Shown here piece by piece: positions 9,198 through 18,463 of a stretch of 64,000 nt of DNA. This DNA comes from Pandoraea horticolens. GTDB lineage: Bacteria; Pseudomonadota; Gammaproteobacteria; Burkholderiales; Burkholderiaceae. Below the pieces are notes generated by a model. It searched no databases and was not told the DNA's origin. It saw nothing but the letters and a program-made list of their open reading frames with translations. Position 1 is the stretch's first letter. Every line of letters starts with the position of its first letter. The position numbers and the translations under genes were made by a program. The stretch lies in NCBI RefSeq assembly GCF_902459555.1, contig NZ_CABPSM010000013.1:93275-157274 (forward strand). The letters are read 5' to 3'.

Positions 9198-10643
9198 TTA
9201 GCGCAAAGGCCAAATACGTGGCGGACGAAATGCACTTTCGTATTGCTCGCCGATGTCGCAAAGCAGCTTGTCGGCGCCCACCGGCCCGACGAGCTGAAAG
9301 CCGATCGGCACGCCTCGCGCATTGGGTGCCGACGGCAAATTGATCGCCGCGCAACCTGACATGTTGACGAACCCCGTAAAGATCGCGTGCCCGCGCGGCC
9401 CCACCGGCTGATCGTCGATGATGTTGGGGAACGCTTCGCCGGCGGGCCATGGCATCGCGGCGGCGGAGGGCGACATGATCAGGTCATAGGCTTCGTAAAG
9501 CTCAGCGAGTGTGGATTTAAGCTCCGCCAGCATCGCCAATGCCTCGTAGTACTGCTCGGCGCGTAAGCGGCTACCCGCCTCGTACATTGCCTGGATATCA
9601 GCGCCCACGCGATTTCCCCCGCAGGAATGACGCTTCAGCAACCACGTCAGACCGGTCTGGCTGATGGTCGTCCATGCCATTCCGAGCGCGTCGATGTCGA
9701 ATGGCACCGCCCCGGCTTCGACGCGATGTCCCAGCGACGACAACAGATCTGCGGCCTGTGCCACGCTATCGGCGATCTGACGGTCGACCGGCGATGAACC
9801 GAATTCCGGCAAGTAGAGAATTCGACATGGCTTCGGGCGGGCCGCTTCGTAAGCATCATCGGCGAGGAGCACAGACATCGGATCGCGGAAATGGGGGCGG
9901 CCGATGATTTCCATCACGCGGCGGACGTCCGCTACGGTACGGGCAATGGGGCCGACCACCTCGCATTCATGAAGAATGGCGGCAAAGCCGTCCGCACGGG
10001 CAACCCGGCCCCGCGAGGGTTTCATACCGACGAGTCCCGTGTACGACGCCGGCCGGCGAATCGACCCTCCGCCGTCCGTCGCGATCGCAATCGGGCAGAT
10101 GCCTGCGGCGACCGCAGCCACGGCCCCGCCGCTCGAGCCTCCCGGCGTCAGATCCAGATCGAAGGGGTTCCGGGTAAGCCCGAAAATCGCATTGTCCGTA
10201 TATCCCTGCACGGTGAGTTCGGGGCAATTCGTCTTCCCCACAATGACGGCTCCCGCCGCACGCAAACGCGCCACGCACAACTCATCCTCGCTCGGAACGT
10301 AGGTACTGAAAAGTTCGCTCCCCCACGTCGCACGCATTCCCGCCACGGGGACATTGTCTTTGACGGTCATCGGAACCCCATCCAGCGCGCCTGACGGACA
10401 GCCGTTGCGCCATCGCTGCGCGCTTGCCTTCGCAGCGATACGCGCAGCATCAAGATCCGTCGTAACCACCGCGTTGATGCGTGGATTGATGTCCTCCATG
10501 CGAACGATGACACTCTCCAGAACGTCGATCGGCGTGTATTCGCCTCGCCCGAACCCCGTCGCCAGTTCGCTGGCGGAATAGGTCCACAACTGATCGTCTT
10601 TCGGCAAAGGGATCCCCGACTTAGTGACGAACGATGGCGGCAA
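9198..10643 (-). CDS. Amidase signature enzyme of ring-cleavage operon (ureidomalonase-like candidate)
   Basis: 481 residues, a complete amidase-signature enzyme: Lys95 in DGVPMTVKDN, the GGSSGG loop at 168-173, and nucleophile Ser194 in DGGGSIRRP. It is the last gene of the operon and overlaps the end of the ring-opening hydrolase by 23 bp, implying translational coupling. In oxidative pyrimidine degradation, barbiturase makes ureidomalonate and an amidase-like ureidomalonase splits it to urea and malonate. In triazine degradation, amidase-signature enzymes of the AtzE/AtzF type act after cyanuric acid opening. Which applies here is inference. Confidence 0.85.
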   Translation of the reverse strand: MPPSFVTKSGIPLPKDDQLWTYSASELATGFGRGEYTPIDVLESVIVRMEDINPRINAVVTTDLDAARIAAKASAQRWRNGCPSGALDGVPMTVKDNVPVAGMRATWGSELFSTYVPSEDELCVARLRAAGAVIVGKTNCPELTVQGYTDNAIFGLTRNPFDLDLTPGGSSGGAVAAVAAGICPIAIATDGGGSIRRPASYTGLVGMKPSRGRVARADGFAAILHECEVVGPIARTVADVRRVMEIIGRPHFRDPMSVLLADDAYEAARPKPCRILYLPEFGSSPVDRQIADSVAQAADLLSSLGHRVEAGAVPFDIDALGMAWTTISQTGLTWLLKRHSCGGNRVGADIQAMYEAGSRLRAEQYYEALAMLAELKSTLAELYEAYDLIMSPSAAAMPWPAGEAFPNIIDDQPVGPRGHAIFTGFVNMSGCAAINLPSAPNARGVPIGFQLVGPVGADKLLCDIGEQYESAFRPPRIWPLR

Positions 10644-11694
10644 TCGGCATTTTTCCCGGCGCGCATTGATGCTCCGTCCCGCCCGAAACGAAGATCGCGG
10701 GGTCGCTGGTGACTGATCCGATCACGGCCCCCAACGCCGCACGCGCGTGACGCTCATAGTTGATGTCGGCGTCGGTCAGCATCGTGGTTCTCCATCCGCG
10801 TATCCGGCCGTCCGGACTCGCGTCGGCCTTTGCGAAGATCGCGGCAACGGCGCCGCGTGGCGCATCGCCAATCAGATCCCGGACAGTATTCGCGTCGATA
10901 ACGTCATTCAACACACCATGACGAATCGAGAAATCGCTCGTCGATCGTGGTGAATTACCGAAAAGGAGTACCTCGCAATTTCTCAACTCCCCGCCCGCCG
11001 ATGTCGATGCGACCGACGAGTACAGCTCAAGCCGTTTCGCAATCGCTTCGTTCGACACGCCGGTGGCATCCACTTCGTCGAGCGCGACGGCAACCCCCAG
11101 CGCGGTTGCGCCCCGCGCATACGGCTTCGATGCATTCGCGTCACGGGTGACGATCGGCTTGCCGCGCTTGTCTGCATCGGCGATGAGGGCCGGTGTCAGC
11201 AACGGCCCTTTGACCTGCACGTAGTGGACGTCCTTGGCATCCGAAATGCCGGCCTGAAGCATCGCGCCACGTACCGCTTCCGCAACCAGCTCGACTTGCC
11301 TGAGCGTGCCGATTTCCTCGGGCAGAAGATCTCGGGTTACGGTGACTCCCAGGACGAGTCGTGCCGCCCCATTGGAGCTCGTAGCGCCGTCGTCATCGAC
11401 TCGCGTGAAGATGGTGGCGTGAGGCGACAGCACCCCTTCCGTGCCCCCCGACCATACAAAGCAAATCCGACTCGCGATGGTGTCGCGCGAAACGCCCATT
11501 TTGCTCGCAATCAGCAGTTGAAATGATTGCGTGGCAAACCCTCGCGTGAAGTCGTTAGCGCCGCCATTGCCCTCAGTTTTGCCAATGACGGCAACAATCG
11601 TGGACGGATCGATATCGCCGCAATCGATCAGGCGTTCCAAGGCCGACGTATCGCTCGGCGACATCATGGGAATTTTATGCAAATGGATCTTCAT
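10621..11694 (-). CDS. Ring-opening amidohydrolase (barbiturase / cyanuric acid amidohydrolase family)
   Basis: 357 residues, full length for the AtzD/TrzD/barbiturase family, a three-domain fold with three Lys-Ser pairs. Visible motifs are GKTEGNGGANDFTRG (Lys39), VWSGGTEGVLSPH (Ser82), a central STSAGGELRNCEVLLFGNS, and the C-terminal VSGGTEHQCAPGKMPIAAI. The family opens barbiturate to ureidomalonate or cyanuric acid to carboxybiuret. Adjacent nucleoside-type ABC transporter genes favour a pyrimidine-like substrate, and the following amidase would process the linear product. Barbiturase and cyanuric acid hydrolase cannot be separated by eye. Confidence 0.88.
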   Translation of the reverse strand: MKIHLHKIPMMSPSDTSALERLIDCGDIDPSTIVAVIGKTEGNGGANDFTRGFATQSFQLLIASKMGVSRDTIASRICFVWSGGTEGVLSPHATIFTRVDDDGATSSNGAARLVLGVTVTRDLLPEEIGTLRQVELVAEAVRGAMLQAGISDAKDVHYVQVKGPLLTPALIADADKRGKPIVTRDANASKPYARGATALGVAVALDEVDATGVSNEAIAKRLELYSSVASTSAGGELRNCEVLLFGNSPRSTSDFSIRHGVLNDVIDANTVRDLIGDAPRGAVAAIFAKADASPDGRIRGWRTTMLTDADINYERHARAALGAVIGSVTSDPAIFVSGGTEHQCAPGKMPIAAIVRH

Positions 11695-11837
11695 CAGAGG
11701 TTCCTAAGAGATCGATATGAATTTCATCGGATTATGGAATATGGGATACGTCGGATGTGCCGCCCAACCTCTCCCAAAGCGATATGGAGACATCGACGGT
11801 GAAGACGGGCGGCCTCTCAACATCTGACGATGGGCGA

Positions 11838-12773
11838 TCAATGACGGACAATCGCCGTGCCCAACGCAGACGGCATGCGCGTCGCGCGGCCGAAGAAACA
11901 CAGGACGGCGAGCGCCATCAGATACGGGGCCATCTGGATCACATAGGAACTCGTCGACAGCCCCCAACCCTGCATGTTGAGACCGACGGCATTGCTCGCT
12001 CCGAACAGCAGACAGGCGAGCATGACCGGCACCGGCCGCCAGCGGCCGATCAACACGGCGGCGAGCGCAATGAATCCCCGGCCGTTGGTCATCCCGTCGG
12101 TGAAGGTGCCCAATTGATCCAGCGCCAACGCCGCGCCGCCCACACCGGCAAATGCCCCGGCGGCGATGAGCGCCCAACCCCGCACGGCGGCTGGACTGGA
12201 CCCGGCAGCGAAGACCGCCGACGGGTTTTCGCCCGTGGCACGAACCAACAACCCGGTTTGCGTGCGTCGCATCAGAAGGTGAAGCAGGAAGGGGCAGGCA
12301 AAGGCGACATAGGTCAGCAATGTCTGATGAAACAGGCCGGGCCCGATGACGGGCAGCTTCGATAAGCCGGGAATCAACACCGGGCCAGGCGTAGGAAGTT
12401 GCAGATTCGGTGCACGTCCTCCAAAGAGAGCGCGAAGCGCAAAGCTCGTCACACCTGCGACCAGGATATTGACCGACAGCCCCGTGACCATGTGATCGGT
12501 TCGGAACCTGCCGGTGACGACAGTCATGATCAATCCAATGGTTGCGCCCCCCAATGCGCTGAACAAGAGGCCGGCCATGTAATTTCCGCTGAGGTATTCG
12601 ACAACCGCGCCCGAGAACGCGCCCATCAACATCATGCCTTCCACACAGACACCGAAGGTTCCGGCGGCCTCGCAAAGTGTCGCGCCAAGCGCGGCGAACA
12701 TCAGCGGCGTGGCAATGCGAACCGTGGAGGCGATCAGTCCGGCCGCAACGTTCGTGTCGAGAAAAAGGTTCAT
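11838..12773 (-). CDS. ABC transporter permease, nucleoside/BMP type (second permease)
   Basis: 311 residues, strongly hydrophobic, of the branched-chain/ribose-type permease family used by BMP nucleoside importers. Recognisable segments are TPLMFAALGATLCEAAGTFGVCVEGMMLMGAFSG near residues 22-55 and the inner-membrane loop MTNGRGFIALAAVLIGRWRP. It overlaps the preceding permease gene by 4 bp (ATGA). It would form a heterodimeric channel with the 12770-13858 product. Confidence 0.88.
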   Translation of the reverse strand: MNLFLDTNVAAGLIASTVRIATPLMFAALGATLCEAAGTFGVCVEGMMLMGAFSGAVVEYLSGNYMAGLLFSALGGATIGLIMTVVTGRFRTDHMVTGLSVNILVAGVTSFALRALFGGRAPNLQLPTPGPVLIPGLSKLPVIGPGLFHQTLLTYVAFACPFLLHLLMRRTQTGLLVRATGENPSAVFAAGSSPAAVRGWALIAAGAFAGVGGAALALDQLGTFTDGMTNGRGFIALAAVLIGRWRPVPVMLACLLFGASNAVGLNMQGWGLSTSSYVIQMAPYLMALAVLCFFGRATRMPSALGTAIVRH

Positions 12774-13858
12774 ACGCGCTTATGCCTCCGGTCCAGCCCG
12801 CGTGCGCAAAGCACAAACACCATCGTCAGTCCTTGAAGCACATAAACCAGTGACGACGGCACACCGATGTCTCTCTGCATTGCAAGGGCGCCGGCCTCGA
12901 CGAAGCCAAAGAACAGTCCCGCCGGGATAACCGCCAGCGGGTCGAGTCCTGCCAGCAGCGCCACAGCGACACCCTTGAAACCGAAGCCGACGGAAAAACC
13001 TTCAATCAGGCGAGATTGCACGCCGAGCACTTCGATCGCCCCCGCGACACCGGCCAACCCACCGGCAATCAACATCGCAACGACGACGACACGTGTCTGC
13101 GACACCCCCGAGTAGCGAGCGGCCGACGGACTCGCACCGACCATGCGAGCACTGAATCCGAAGGGGGTCATCCACAGCAGGAAGGCCACGGCCAGGCAAG
13201 CGAAGATCGCCAGCAGAATGCCAATCGTCAGATCGGTATTCGAAATCAGCAGCGGCAAGAACGTACCATCCGGAACCACCGGGGATTGGGGGAACCCGGC
13301 CCCTGGCTCGCCCATCGGGCCATTGAGCACCTCACCCACCAGCAGCAGGCCCACGAAATTGAGCATCAGTGTCGAGATGACCTCATTGACACCCCGCCAA
13401 ATCCGTAGCGCTGCCGCGAGGAAAGCCCAGAGGGCTCCCCCGATGGCCGCACTCAGCAGTGACATCAGAAGCGGCAACGGGCCGGATAGATCGCAGGTAT
13501 GCAACGCCGCCCATGTCGCGAAGATCCCGCCGACGGCAATCTGTCCTTCTGCACCGATGCTGATGATGCGGGCGCGGAAACACAAGGCGATGCCGGCAGC
13601 CGCGAGGATGTATGGCGCACTCTTGTTCAATGCGAAGGCCACTGCATCGGCCGATCCAAAGGCGCCGATCGCCATATGCCAGAATGCAACCGCCGGGTTG
13701 TGCCCCGACATCATGATGAAGATCGCCGTCACGCCGAACGCGAGGAGAACGGCGAGGATCGCGTCTCTAAGAGCGCGAGCCAGCGTGAGGCGCTGCAAGA
13801 TACGGTCGATCAGCGATTCTGGCCGGGTAATTGCCATCGTAGAGTCTTCAGTGTTCAT
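12770..13858 (-). CDS. ABC transporter permease, nucleoside/BMP type (first permease)
   Basis: 362 residues from the start at 13858, chosen because ATG overlaps the ATPase stop as TGATG; longer upstream readings run through the ATPase gene. It contains multiple membrane helices, FALNKSAPYILAAAGIALCF, and the conserved ISIGAEGQIAVGGIFATW typical of YufP/NupP-like permeases. It pairs with the downstream permease. Confidence 0.88.
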   Translation of the reverse strand: MNTEDSTMAITRPESLIDRILQRLTLARALRDAILAVLLAFGVTAIFIMMSGHNPAVAFWHMAIGAFGSADAVAFALNKSAPYILAAAGIALCFRARIISIGAEGQIAVGGIFATWAALHTCDLSGPLPLLMSLLSAAIGGALWAFLAAALRIWRGVNEVISTLMLNFVGLLLVGEVLNGPMGEPGAGFPQSPVVPDGTFLPLLISNTDLTIGILLAIFACLAVAFLLWMTPFGFSARMVGASPSAARYSGVSQTRVVVVAMLIAGGLAGVAGAIEVLGVQSRLIEGFSVGFGFKGVAVALLAGLDPLAVIPAGLFFGFVEAGALAMQRDIGVPSSLVYVLQGLTMVFVLCARGLDRRHKRV

Positions 13859-15438
13859 CACGTCAATGAACCCTCCATGACTTTCGAACGCTCCGGCGTC
13901 TCGTCCGCCCCGGACATCAGCATGCCGATCTGCGTCAGATCGACATGCGCGCGGGCGACGACGCCCTTCAATTGCCCCGCACTCAATACACCGATGCGAT
14001 CTCCCAGCATCAGCACCTCTTCCAACTCTGCCGAAATGTAGATGACAGCCGCGCCGGCATCGCGAAGCGCCAGAATCCGGTCCACAACGAATCTCGTCGC
14101 CCCGGGATCGAGGCCCCATGTCGGCTGCATCGCGATCAGCACGCGTGGCCCTCGCCCTATCTCTCGCGCCAGCACGATCTTCTGCTGGTTGCCGCCGGAC
14201 AACGCGCCGGCAATGCCCTCGGGGCCCGGGCAGGCAATCCGGAACGCCGCGATCTGTTCTTGTGCACGACGGCGAAACGCCTTGCGATTAAGCATTGCCC
14301 CCTTGCTGAATGGTTTTCGGGAGAAATCTCGAATCGCGAGGTTGTCTTCGACGGTCATTGCAGGAATCAGGCTCGTTTGAGCACGATCGACTGGCACATA
14401 AGCAATGCCTGCCGCGAGGCGGCCGCGTGCGCCCATATCGGTGATGTCGACGCCGTCGAGCGTGATCGAACCGCTCTGCCCCCGGCGCAGTCCGGCGAGC
14501 GCCTCGGCGAGTTCCGTCTGACCGTTTCCATCGATGCCGGCAATCGCCAGAATCTCGCCCCGGCGCAACTCGAAATTCACGTCGTTGATCCGCGGTTGGC
14601 CGAGCTTGTCCGCGACGGTGAGTCCGCGAACCTGAAGCACGGTTTCGCGATTGCCAAATTCGGCACGGCGCGCCGGCTCGTCGATATCGCGATCGACCAT
14701 CAGACGCGCAAGCTCGGATCGATGAGTGTGGGCTACGTCAAACCTGCTCGCCACCCTGCCTGAGCGCAAGACAATGCCCTCGTCGCAAGCGTCCATCACT
14801 TCCCCGAGTTTGTGGGTGATGAAAATGACCGACCGCCCCTCGTCCTTGAGCACGTGCATGATCTTGATGAGGCTCTGCACCTCAGGTGCACTCAGGTTGG
14901 AGGTGGGTTCGTCGAGGATAAGCAGATCCGCGCCGCGCAGGATCGCCTTGACGATCTCGACACGCTGACGCTGGCCGAAAGAGAGGTCCGAGACGAGACG
15001 CTCGGGGTTCAGCTCCAGACCGTAGCGGGCACTGGCCTCCCTGACCAATTCCGCCATCTTTGCGCGGCGTAGCCAGCGTCCGGATGCGGGCCATCCGAGC
15101 ATGACGTTGTCCACGACGGCCATCGACTCGACGAGCATGAAATGCTGATGAATCATGCCGATGCCCGCGGCAATCGCATCACGCGGGTCATGCCCCGCAA
15201 GCTCTCGCCCTTTGAATAGAATCACCCCGCTGTCAGGATGGGTGATGCCAAACACCAGCTTCATCAGCGTGCTCTTTCCCGACCCATTCTCGCCAAGCAG
15301 TGCAACGATGCGCCCGCGAGGCACGACCAGATCGACGCTGTCATTGGCCACGACGGCGCCAAACCGCTTACATATCTTCTGCAGTTCGAGAATGGGCCGC
15401 AACGGCGGGTTGCCCGCCGTGCTCTGCACGCTCGTCAT
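13858..15438 (-). CDS. ABC transporter ATPase, duplicated (sugar/nucleoside type)
   Basis: 526 residues with two fused nucleotide-binding domains. The first has Walker A GENGSGKST (about 50-58), signature LSFGQRQRVEIVKA and Walker B LLILDEPTSN. The second has a non-canonical Walker A region GIDGNGQTE and signature LSGGNQQKIVLAREI, as usual for ribose/nucleoside-type (RbsA/YufO) ATPases. It lies between the BMP binding protein (2 bp apart) and the first permease (1-bp overlap), so the importer is a complete BMP-ATPase-permease-permease set. Confidence 0.92.
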   Translation of the reverse strand: MTSVQSTAGNPPLRPILELQKICKRFGAVVANDSVDLVVPRGRIVALLGENGSGKSTLMKLVFGITHPDSGVILFKGRELAGHDPRDAIAAGIGMIHQHFMLVESMAVVDNVMLGWPASGRWLRRAKMAELVREASARYGLELNPERLVSDLSFGQRQRVEIVKAILRGADLLILDEPTSNLSAPEVQSLIKIMHVLKDEGRSVIFITHKLGEVMDACDEGIVLRSGRVASRFDVAHTHRSELARLMVDRDIDEPARRAEFGNRETVLQVRGLTVADKLGQPRINDVNFELRRGEILAIAGIDGNGQTELAEALAGLRRGQSGSITLDGVDITDMGARGRLAAGIAYVPVDRAQTSLIPAMTVEDNLAIRDFSRKPFSKGAMLNRKAFRRRAQEQIAAFRIACPGPEGIAGALSGGNQQKIVLAREIGRGPRVLIAMQPTWGLDPGATRFVVDRILALRDAGAAVIYISAELEEVLMLGDRIGVLSAGQLKGVVARAHVDLTQIGMLMSGADETPERSKVMEGSLT

Positions 15439-15440
15439 CG

Positions 15441-16487
15441 TTACAGTCCGCCGCGCGCGTCTTGCGGTGTCACGGTGATCTTCAGATTACCGTCAGCAAA
15501 CTTTTTCTCAACGTCGCCCAGCTCCTGCGAGATGGCGGCCGGTACCACGGGGTTGAATTGCTGTCCCGTTTGGTAAGCGAGTTGCGCGCCCGTACTTCCT
15601 TTACTATTCAGGCCGTACAAGCGATATTCCCCGCCCTTCGGGCCGTGCGTTGCGGAATCGGCAACGGCGGCGTACATATCGCCCCATTGCTCGACGATAT
15701 TCGTCAGCACATTCTTCGGTGCGAGCGCCGTGTCAGCGACCGAACGGCCAGCGGCGTAGACATTTTTCTCCTTCGCCGCGGCAATGATTCCTGACTGACC
15801 CGCATTCAATTTGCCAGTGACAAAGTCGGCTCCCCACGCGATCAGCGACAGTGCCGCTTCCTTGGCCGCGCCGGCGTCCTCCATGTCCTGGACATAGATC
15901 ACCTTGACCTGAATGTCCGGCCGCACGCTCTTTGCCCCCTTGCGGAATGCGCCGACCTGAGCGACCACATTAGGCAGGCCCTCGAGGCCGTTCACCGACC
16001 CGATCTTCCCGGTCTTGCTCATTCGTGCCGCCAGCACACCTTCCAGAAAGCCGAACTGTGTATTGTCGAAGTCGACCGAAGTCACGTTTTTTCCAGACCC
16101 GGCCGAGCCGGACCCCACGACGAACAACGTCTTCGGAAAGCGTGGGCCAACGGCTTGCGCCGCCGACTGAAAGCGCCCGGTATGACCGATGACCAGGCGA
16201 TACCCCTGACGAGCGTAGTCGCGCATGGCCTGTGCCATGTCCGCAGGCTGGACGTTCTCCGAGTAAGCAACGTCCCAACCCATGGCTTTGAGTTGCTTCA
16301 CCCCCGCGTAACCCTGTGCGTTCCAGCTCTGGTCGTTGACACTACCGGGCAACAGAATCGCGGCCTTCTCTGCAGCAAACGCCGAAGCGGAAACCACGGC
16401 CATCCCGGCAAGCCCCAGGATGAACGCCTGCCTCAAACGTCGGGCGATGCTTTTACAGGAACGCACTTCATTTTGTTTATTGAACAT
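15441..16487 (-). CDS. BMP-family ABC substrate-binding protein
   Basis: 348 residues from the ATG at 16487, which gives a plausible signal peptide (RQAFILGLAGMAVVSASAFAAE). A longer reading from 16640 adds a non-signal N-terminus and is less likely. The mature part has the BMP/PnrA pattern AAILLPGSVNDQSWNAQGY, GHTGRFQSAAQAVGPRFP and FVVGSGSAGSGKNVTSVDFD. The family binds purine or pyrimidine nucleosides and related bases in the periplasm. It heads the operon ending in the ring-opening hydrolase and amidase, suggesting a heterocyclic base as cargo. Confidence 0.88.
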   Translation of the reverse strand: MFNKQNEVRSCKSIARRLRQAFILGLAGMAVVSASAFAAEKAAILLPGSVNDQSWNAQGYAGVKQLKAMGWDVAYSENVQPADMAQAMRDYARQGYRLVIGHTGRFQSAAQAVGPRFPKTLFVVGSGSAGSGKNVTSVDFDNTQFGFLEGVLAARMSKTGKIGSVNGLEGLPNVVAQVGAFRKGAKSVRPDIQVKVIYVQDMEDAGAAKEAALSLIAWGADFVTGKLNAGQSGIIAAAKEKNVYAAGRSVADTALAPKNVLTNIVEQWGDMYAAVADSATHGPKGGEYRLYGLNSKGSTGAQLAYQTGQQFNPVVPAAISQELGDVEKKFADGNLKITVTPQDARGGL

Positions 16488-17014
16488 AGCGATGTACCGT
16501 GTGTAGAGAATTTGACGGTTTTCGAGCGCGCTTTGATTGCGATCCATGCACCCGACAGGACCAATATAAGTCGCTAAAAATTCGTCGCGGGACGTCATTT
16601 CACCGAGCGGAAGCACGCCCGCAATTCCAATAGCAATCAATTACTTACATTGTTTCCCGGATGAAATCTCCGTCCACCGGGATGCCACTGGAAAAGTAAT
16701 ATGGGAAAAATGGGGAGGGCCGCGCTCGAATTGGCGCGTGGTGTTTGAGCGACACCGCGTCTTGCGAGGAATGGGGAGACCCGGTATCTGCGAGACCGAG
16801 CTGAAGATGACGACGTATCGCTGAGCGCGTTCGATGAAGCCGGGAAGATGCTTCCCGCTCCGGCCGCGTCGGGCTGGCAGCGAGAGCGTGTGCGTGTACT
16901 CGTACAGACCGTGCTTGCCGTCAGCGCCGCCCCCCGAGTTTCCTCATGTGCCGGCCGCGTCCTTTAATCGCGAAGTGAACCTTTGGACAATATCCGGTTA
17001 CGGCATCGCGACTG
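16488..17014. other. Intergenic region upstream of BMP operon
   Basis: A stretch of about 527 bp holding the promoter of the operon transcribed leftward from 16487 and the 3' flank of the TetR gene. An AT-rich patch lies around 16565-16710. I see no gene I can support. Confidence 0.4.
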
Positions 17015-17605
17015 CTATGCCGGCAGAAGACCCGCAACGCGATAGCTTTCAATTAGCCCGTCATAGAGAGAAATATCCGAGCGGCTCCTGGCAATGAGCT
17101 GAGCGCCAGCGACGGCTGCGAAGATGGCGCGAGCACGCCGTTCGCTATCCTCAGCACCGACCACGGCCGCGGCGGATAGCACCCGGCTCAGCCACGCAAC
17201 GTTCACATCGGCAAAGGTCCGGACCTCTTTCGTCACCACTTCCGGCAGGTCATCAGATTCCGCGGCCATGAAGCTGCAAAGGCACATGCGGTTGCCACTC
17301 TCAAGCGCCTTGCGAAAGGTATCGGGATAGTGGCGCAGGCAGTCGATCGGATCTGCGGATTCGGCCCAAAGCCCATCCAGGGTCGCGGCTGACTTCTCCC
17401 AATAACGCCTCGCCACCGCTGCGCCGAGATCTGCCTTGCTTGCGAAGTGATGGTAGATGCTCGCGGGCTTGATGCCGATATCCTCAGCGAGCTGGCGATA
17501 ATTCAAGCCGCTGTAGCCGTGCGCCTGCGCAATCTTTGTGGCAGCCACCAGGATTCGCTCCCTGGAGTTCAAGCCTGAGTCGTTCTTCACTACTACTGCC
17601 TCCAC
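17015..17605 (-). CDS. TetR-family transcriptional repressor
   Basis: 196 residues. The N-terminal TetR helix-turn-helix is clear at about residues 12-58 (SRERILVAATKIAQAHGYSG, QLAEDIGIKPASIYHHFASK). The C-terminal ligand domain contains MCLCSFMAAESDDLP, a feature of the YcdC/AcuR-like 'TetR_C' members. It is divergent from a glutathione S-transferase gene, and a CTAACG-AA-CGTTAG inverted repeat in the shared intergenic region is its likely operator, so it probably represses itself and the GST. Confidence 0.9.
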   Translation of the reverse strand: MEAVVVKNDSGLNSRERILVAATKIAQAHGYSGLNYRQLAEDIGIKPASIYHHFASKADLGAAVARRYWEKSAATLDGLWAESADPIDCLRHYPDTFRKALESGNRMCLCSFMAAESDDLPEVVTKEVRTFADVNVAWLSRVLSAAAVVGAEDSERRARAIFAAVAGAQLIARSRSDISLYDGLIESYRVAGLLPA

Positions 17606-17653
17606 AAACTGGAATGACTGTTGACGCAGGAGAGTATAGCCGCTATCGTTAAT

Positions 17654-17667
17654 CTAACGAACGTTAG
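17654..17667. promoter_or_regulatory. CTAACG-AA-CGTTAG inverted repeat, likely TetR operator
   Basis: A six-base inverted repeat with a 2-base spacer lies in the 132-bp region between the divergent tetR-like (17605) and GST (17738) genes. The position and symmetry fit a dimeric TetR site. Confidence 0.6.
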
Positions 17668-17737
17668 GTAGATATCCTGGGCAATTTCCTTCTTATATTG
17701 TCCGGTCCCATGTAACACAGCACGCAGTGAGGCAAGC

Positions 17738-18421
17738 ATGACTTCCGGCTCCATGAATTTTGACGTAACCACGCTCCCGATCATGACGATTTACGATTTT
17801 CCCAAGGGACCTTATCCGACGCGCGTGCGTATCGCCCTAGCCGAGAAAAATCTGCAATCGCGCGTCGAGTTCGTGATGGTCGATCTTTACAAGGGGGAGC
17901 ACAAAAGACCCGAATTCATCGCCGAGAAAAACTACTCGGGCACGCTGCCGGTCCTCGAACTCAACGACGGAACCTGCATCGCCGAATGCACCGCCATTAC
18001 CGAATATCTCGATACGCTCGATGGCGCACCCACGCTAACCGGCAAGACGCCGCTTGAAAAGGGCGTGATCCACATGATGAGTAAGCGCGCCGAGTTGGAG
18101 GTGCTCGATGCCATCAGTGTCTATTTCCACCATGCCACGCCAGGGCTTGGGCCCAACGTCGAACACTATCAGAACTCCGAATGGGGGGGTCGTCAGCGCG
18201 ACAAAGCCCTGAGGGGCATGCGCTACTTCAATGACGTTCTGAAAAAGCAAATGTTTGTCGCCGGGGACGCCTTCTCGATGGCCGACATCACCCTCATTGG
18301 CGGTCTGGTCTTTGCGTCGATCGTGAGGCTGTCCGTGCCTGCAGAGTGCGAAGCCCTTCTTGCTTGGTACACGAGAATGCTGGAACGCCCGAGCGTCAAA
18401 AACCAGCCGGCGTTCGCCTGA
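17738..18421 (+). CDS. Glutathione S-transferase family protein
   Basis: 227 residues. A thioredoxin-like N-domain (MTIYDFPKGPYPTRVRIALAEKN, then NYSGTLPVLELNDGTCIAECTAITEYLD) spans about residues 16-95, with the cis-Pro and the E-(S/C)-xAI glutathione-binding turn. It is followed by an all-helical C-domain with MADITLIGGLVFASI. It conjugates glutathione to electrophiles in the cytosol. The start at 17738 has a weak GAGG Shine-Dalgarno; an alternative ATG at 17783 would begin right at the thioredoxin domain. It is divergent from a TetR repressor, suggesting inducible detoxification. Confidence 0.88.
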   Translation: MTSGSMNFDVTTLPIMTIYDFPKGPYPTRVRIALAEKNLQSRVEFVMVDLYKGEHKRPEFIAEKNYSGTLPVLELNDGTCIAECTAITEYLDTLDGAPTLTGKTPLEKGVIHMMSKRAELEVLDAISVYFHHATPGLGPNVEHYQNSEWGGRQRDKALRGMRYFNDVLKKQMFVAGDAFSMADITLIGGLVFASIVRLSVPAECEALLAWYTRMLERPSVKNQPAFA

Positions 18422-18463
18422 AATCACACAAGAGCGGACGTTTTGCATGCGTTTGGCGAGGCC

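Noticed and set aside
13859..14119. N-terminal extension of the first ABC permease
   Set aside because: It lies within the ATPase gene in another frame and is Arg/Gly/Cys-rich; the TGATG start at 13858 is better.
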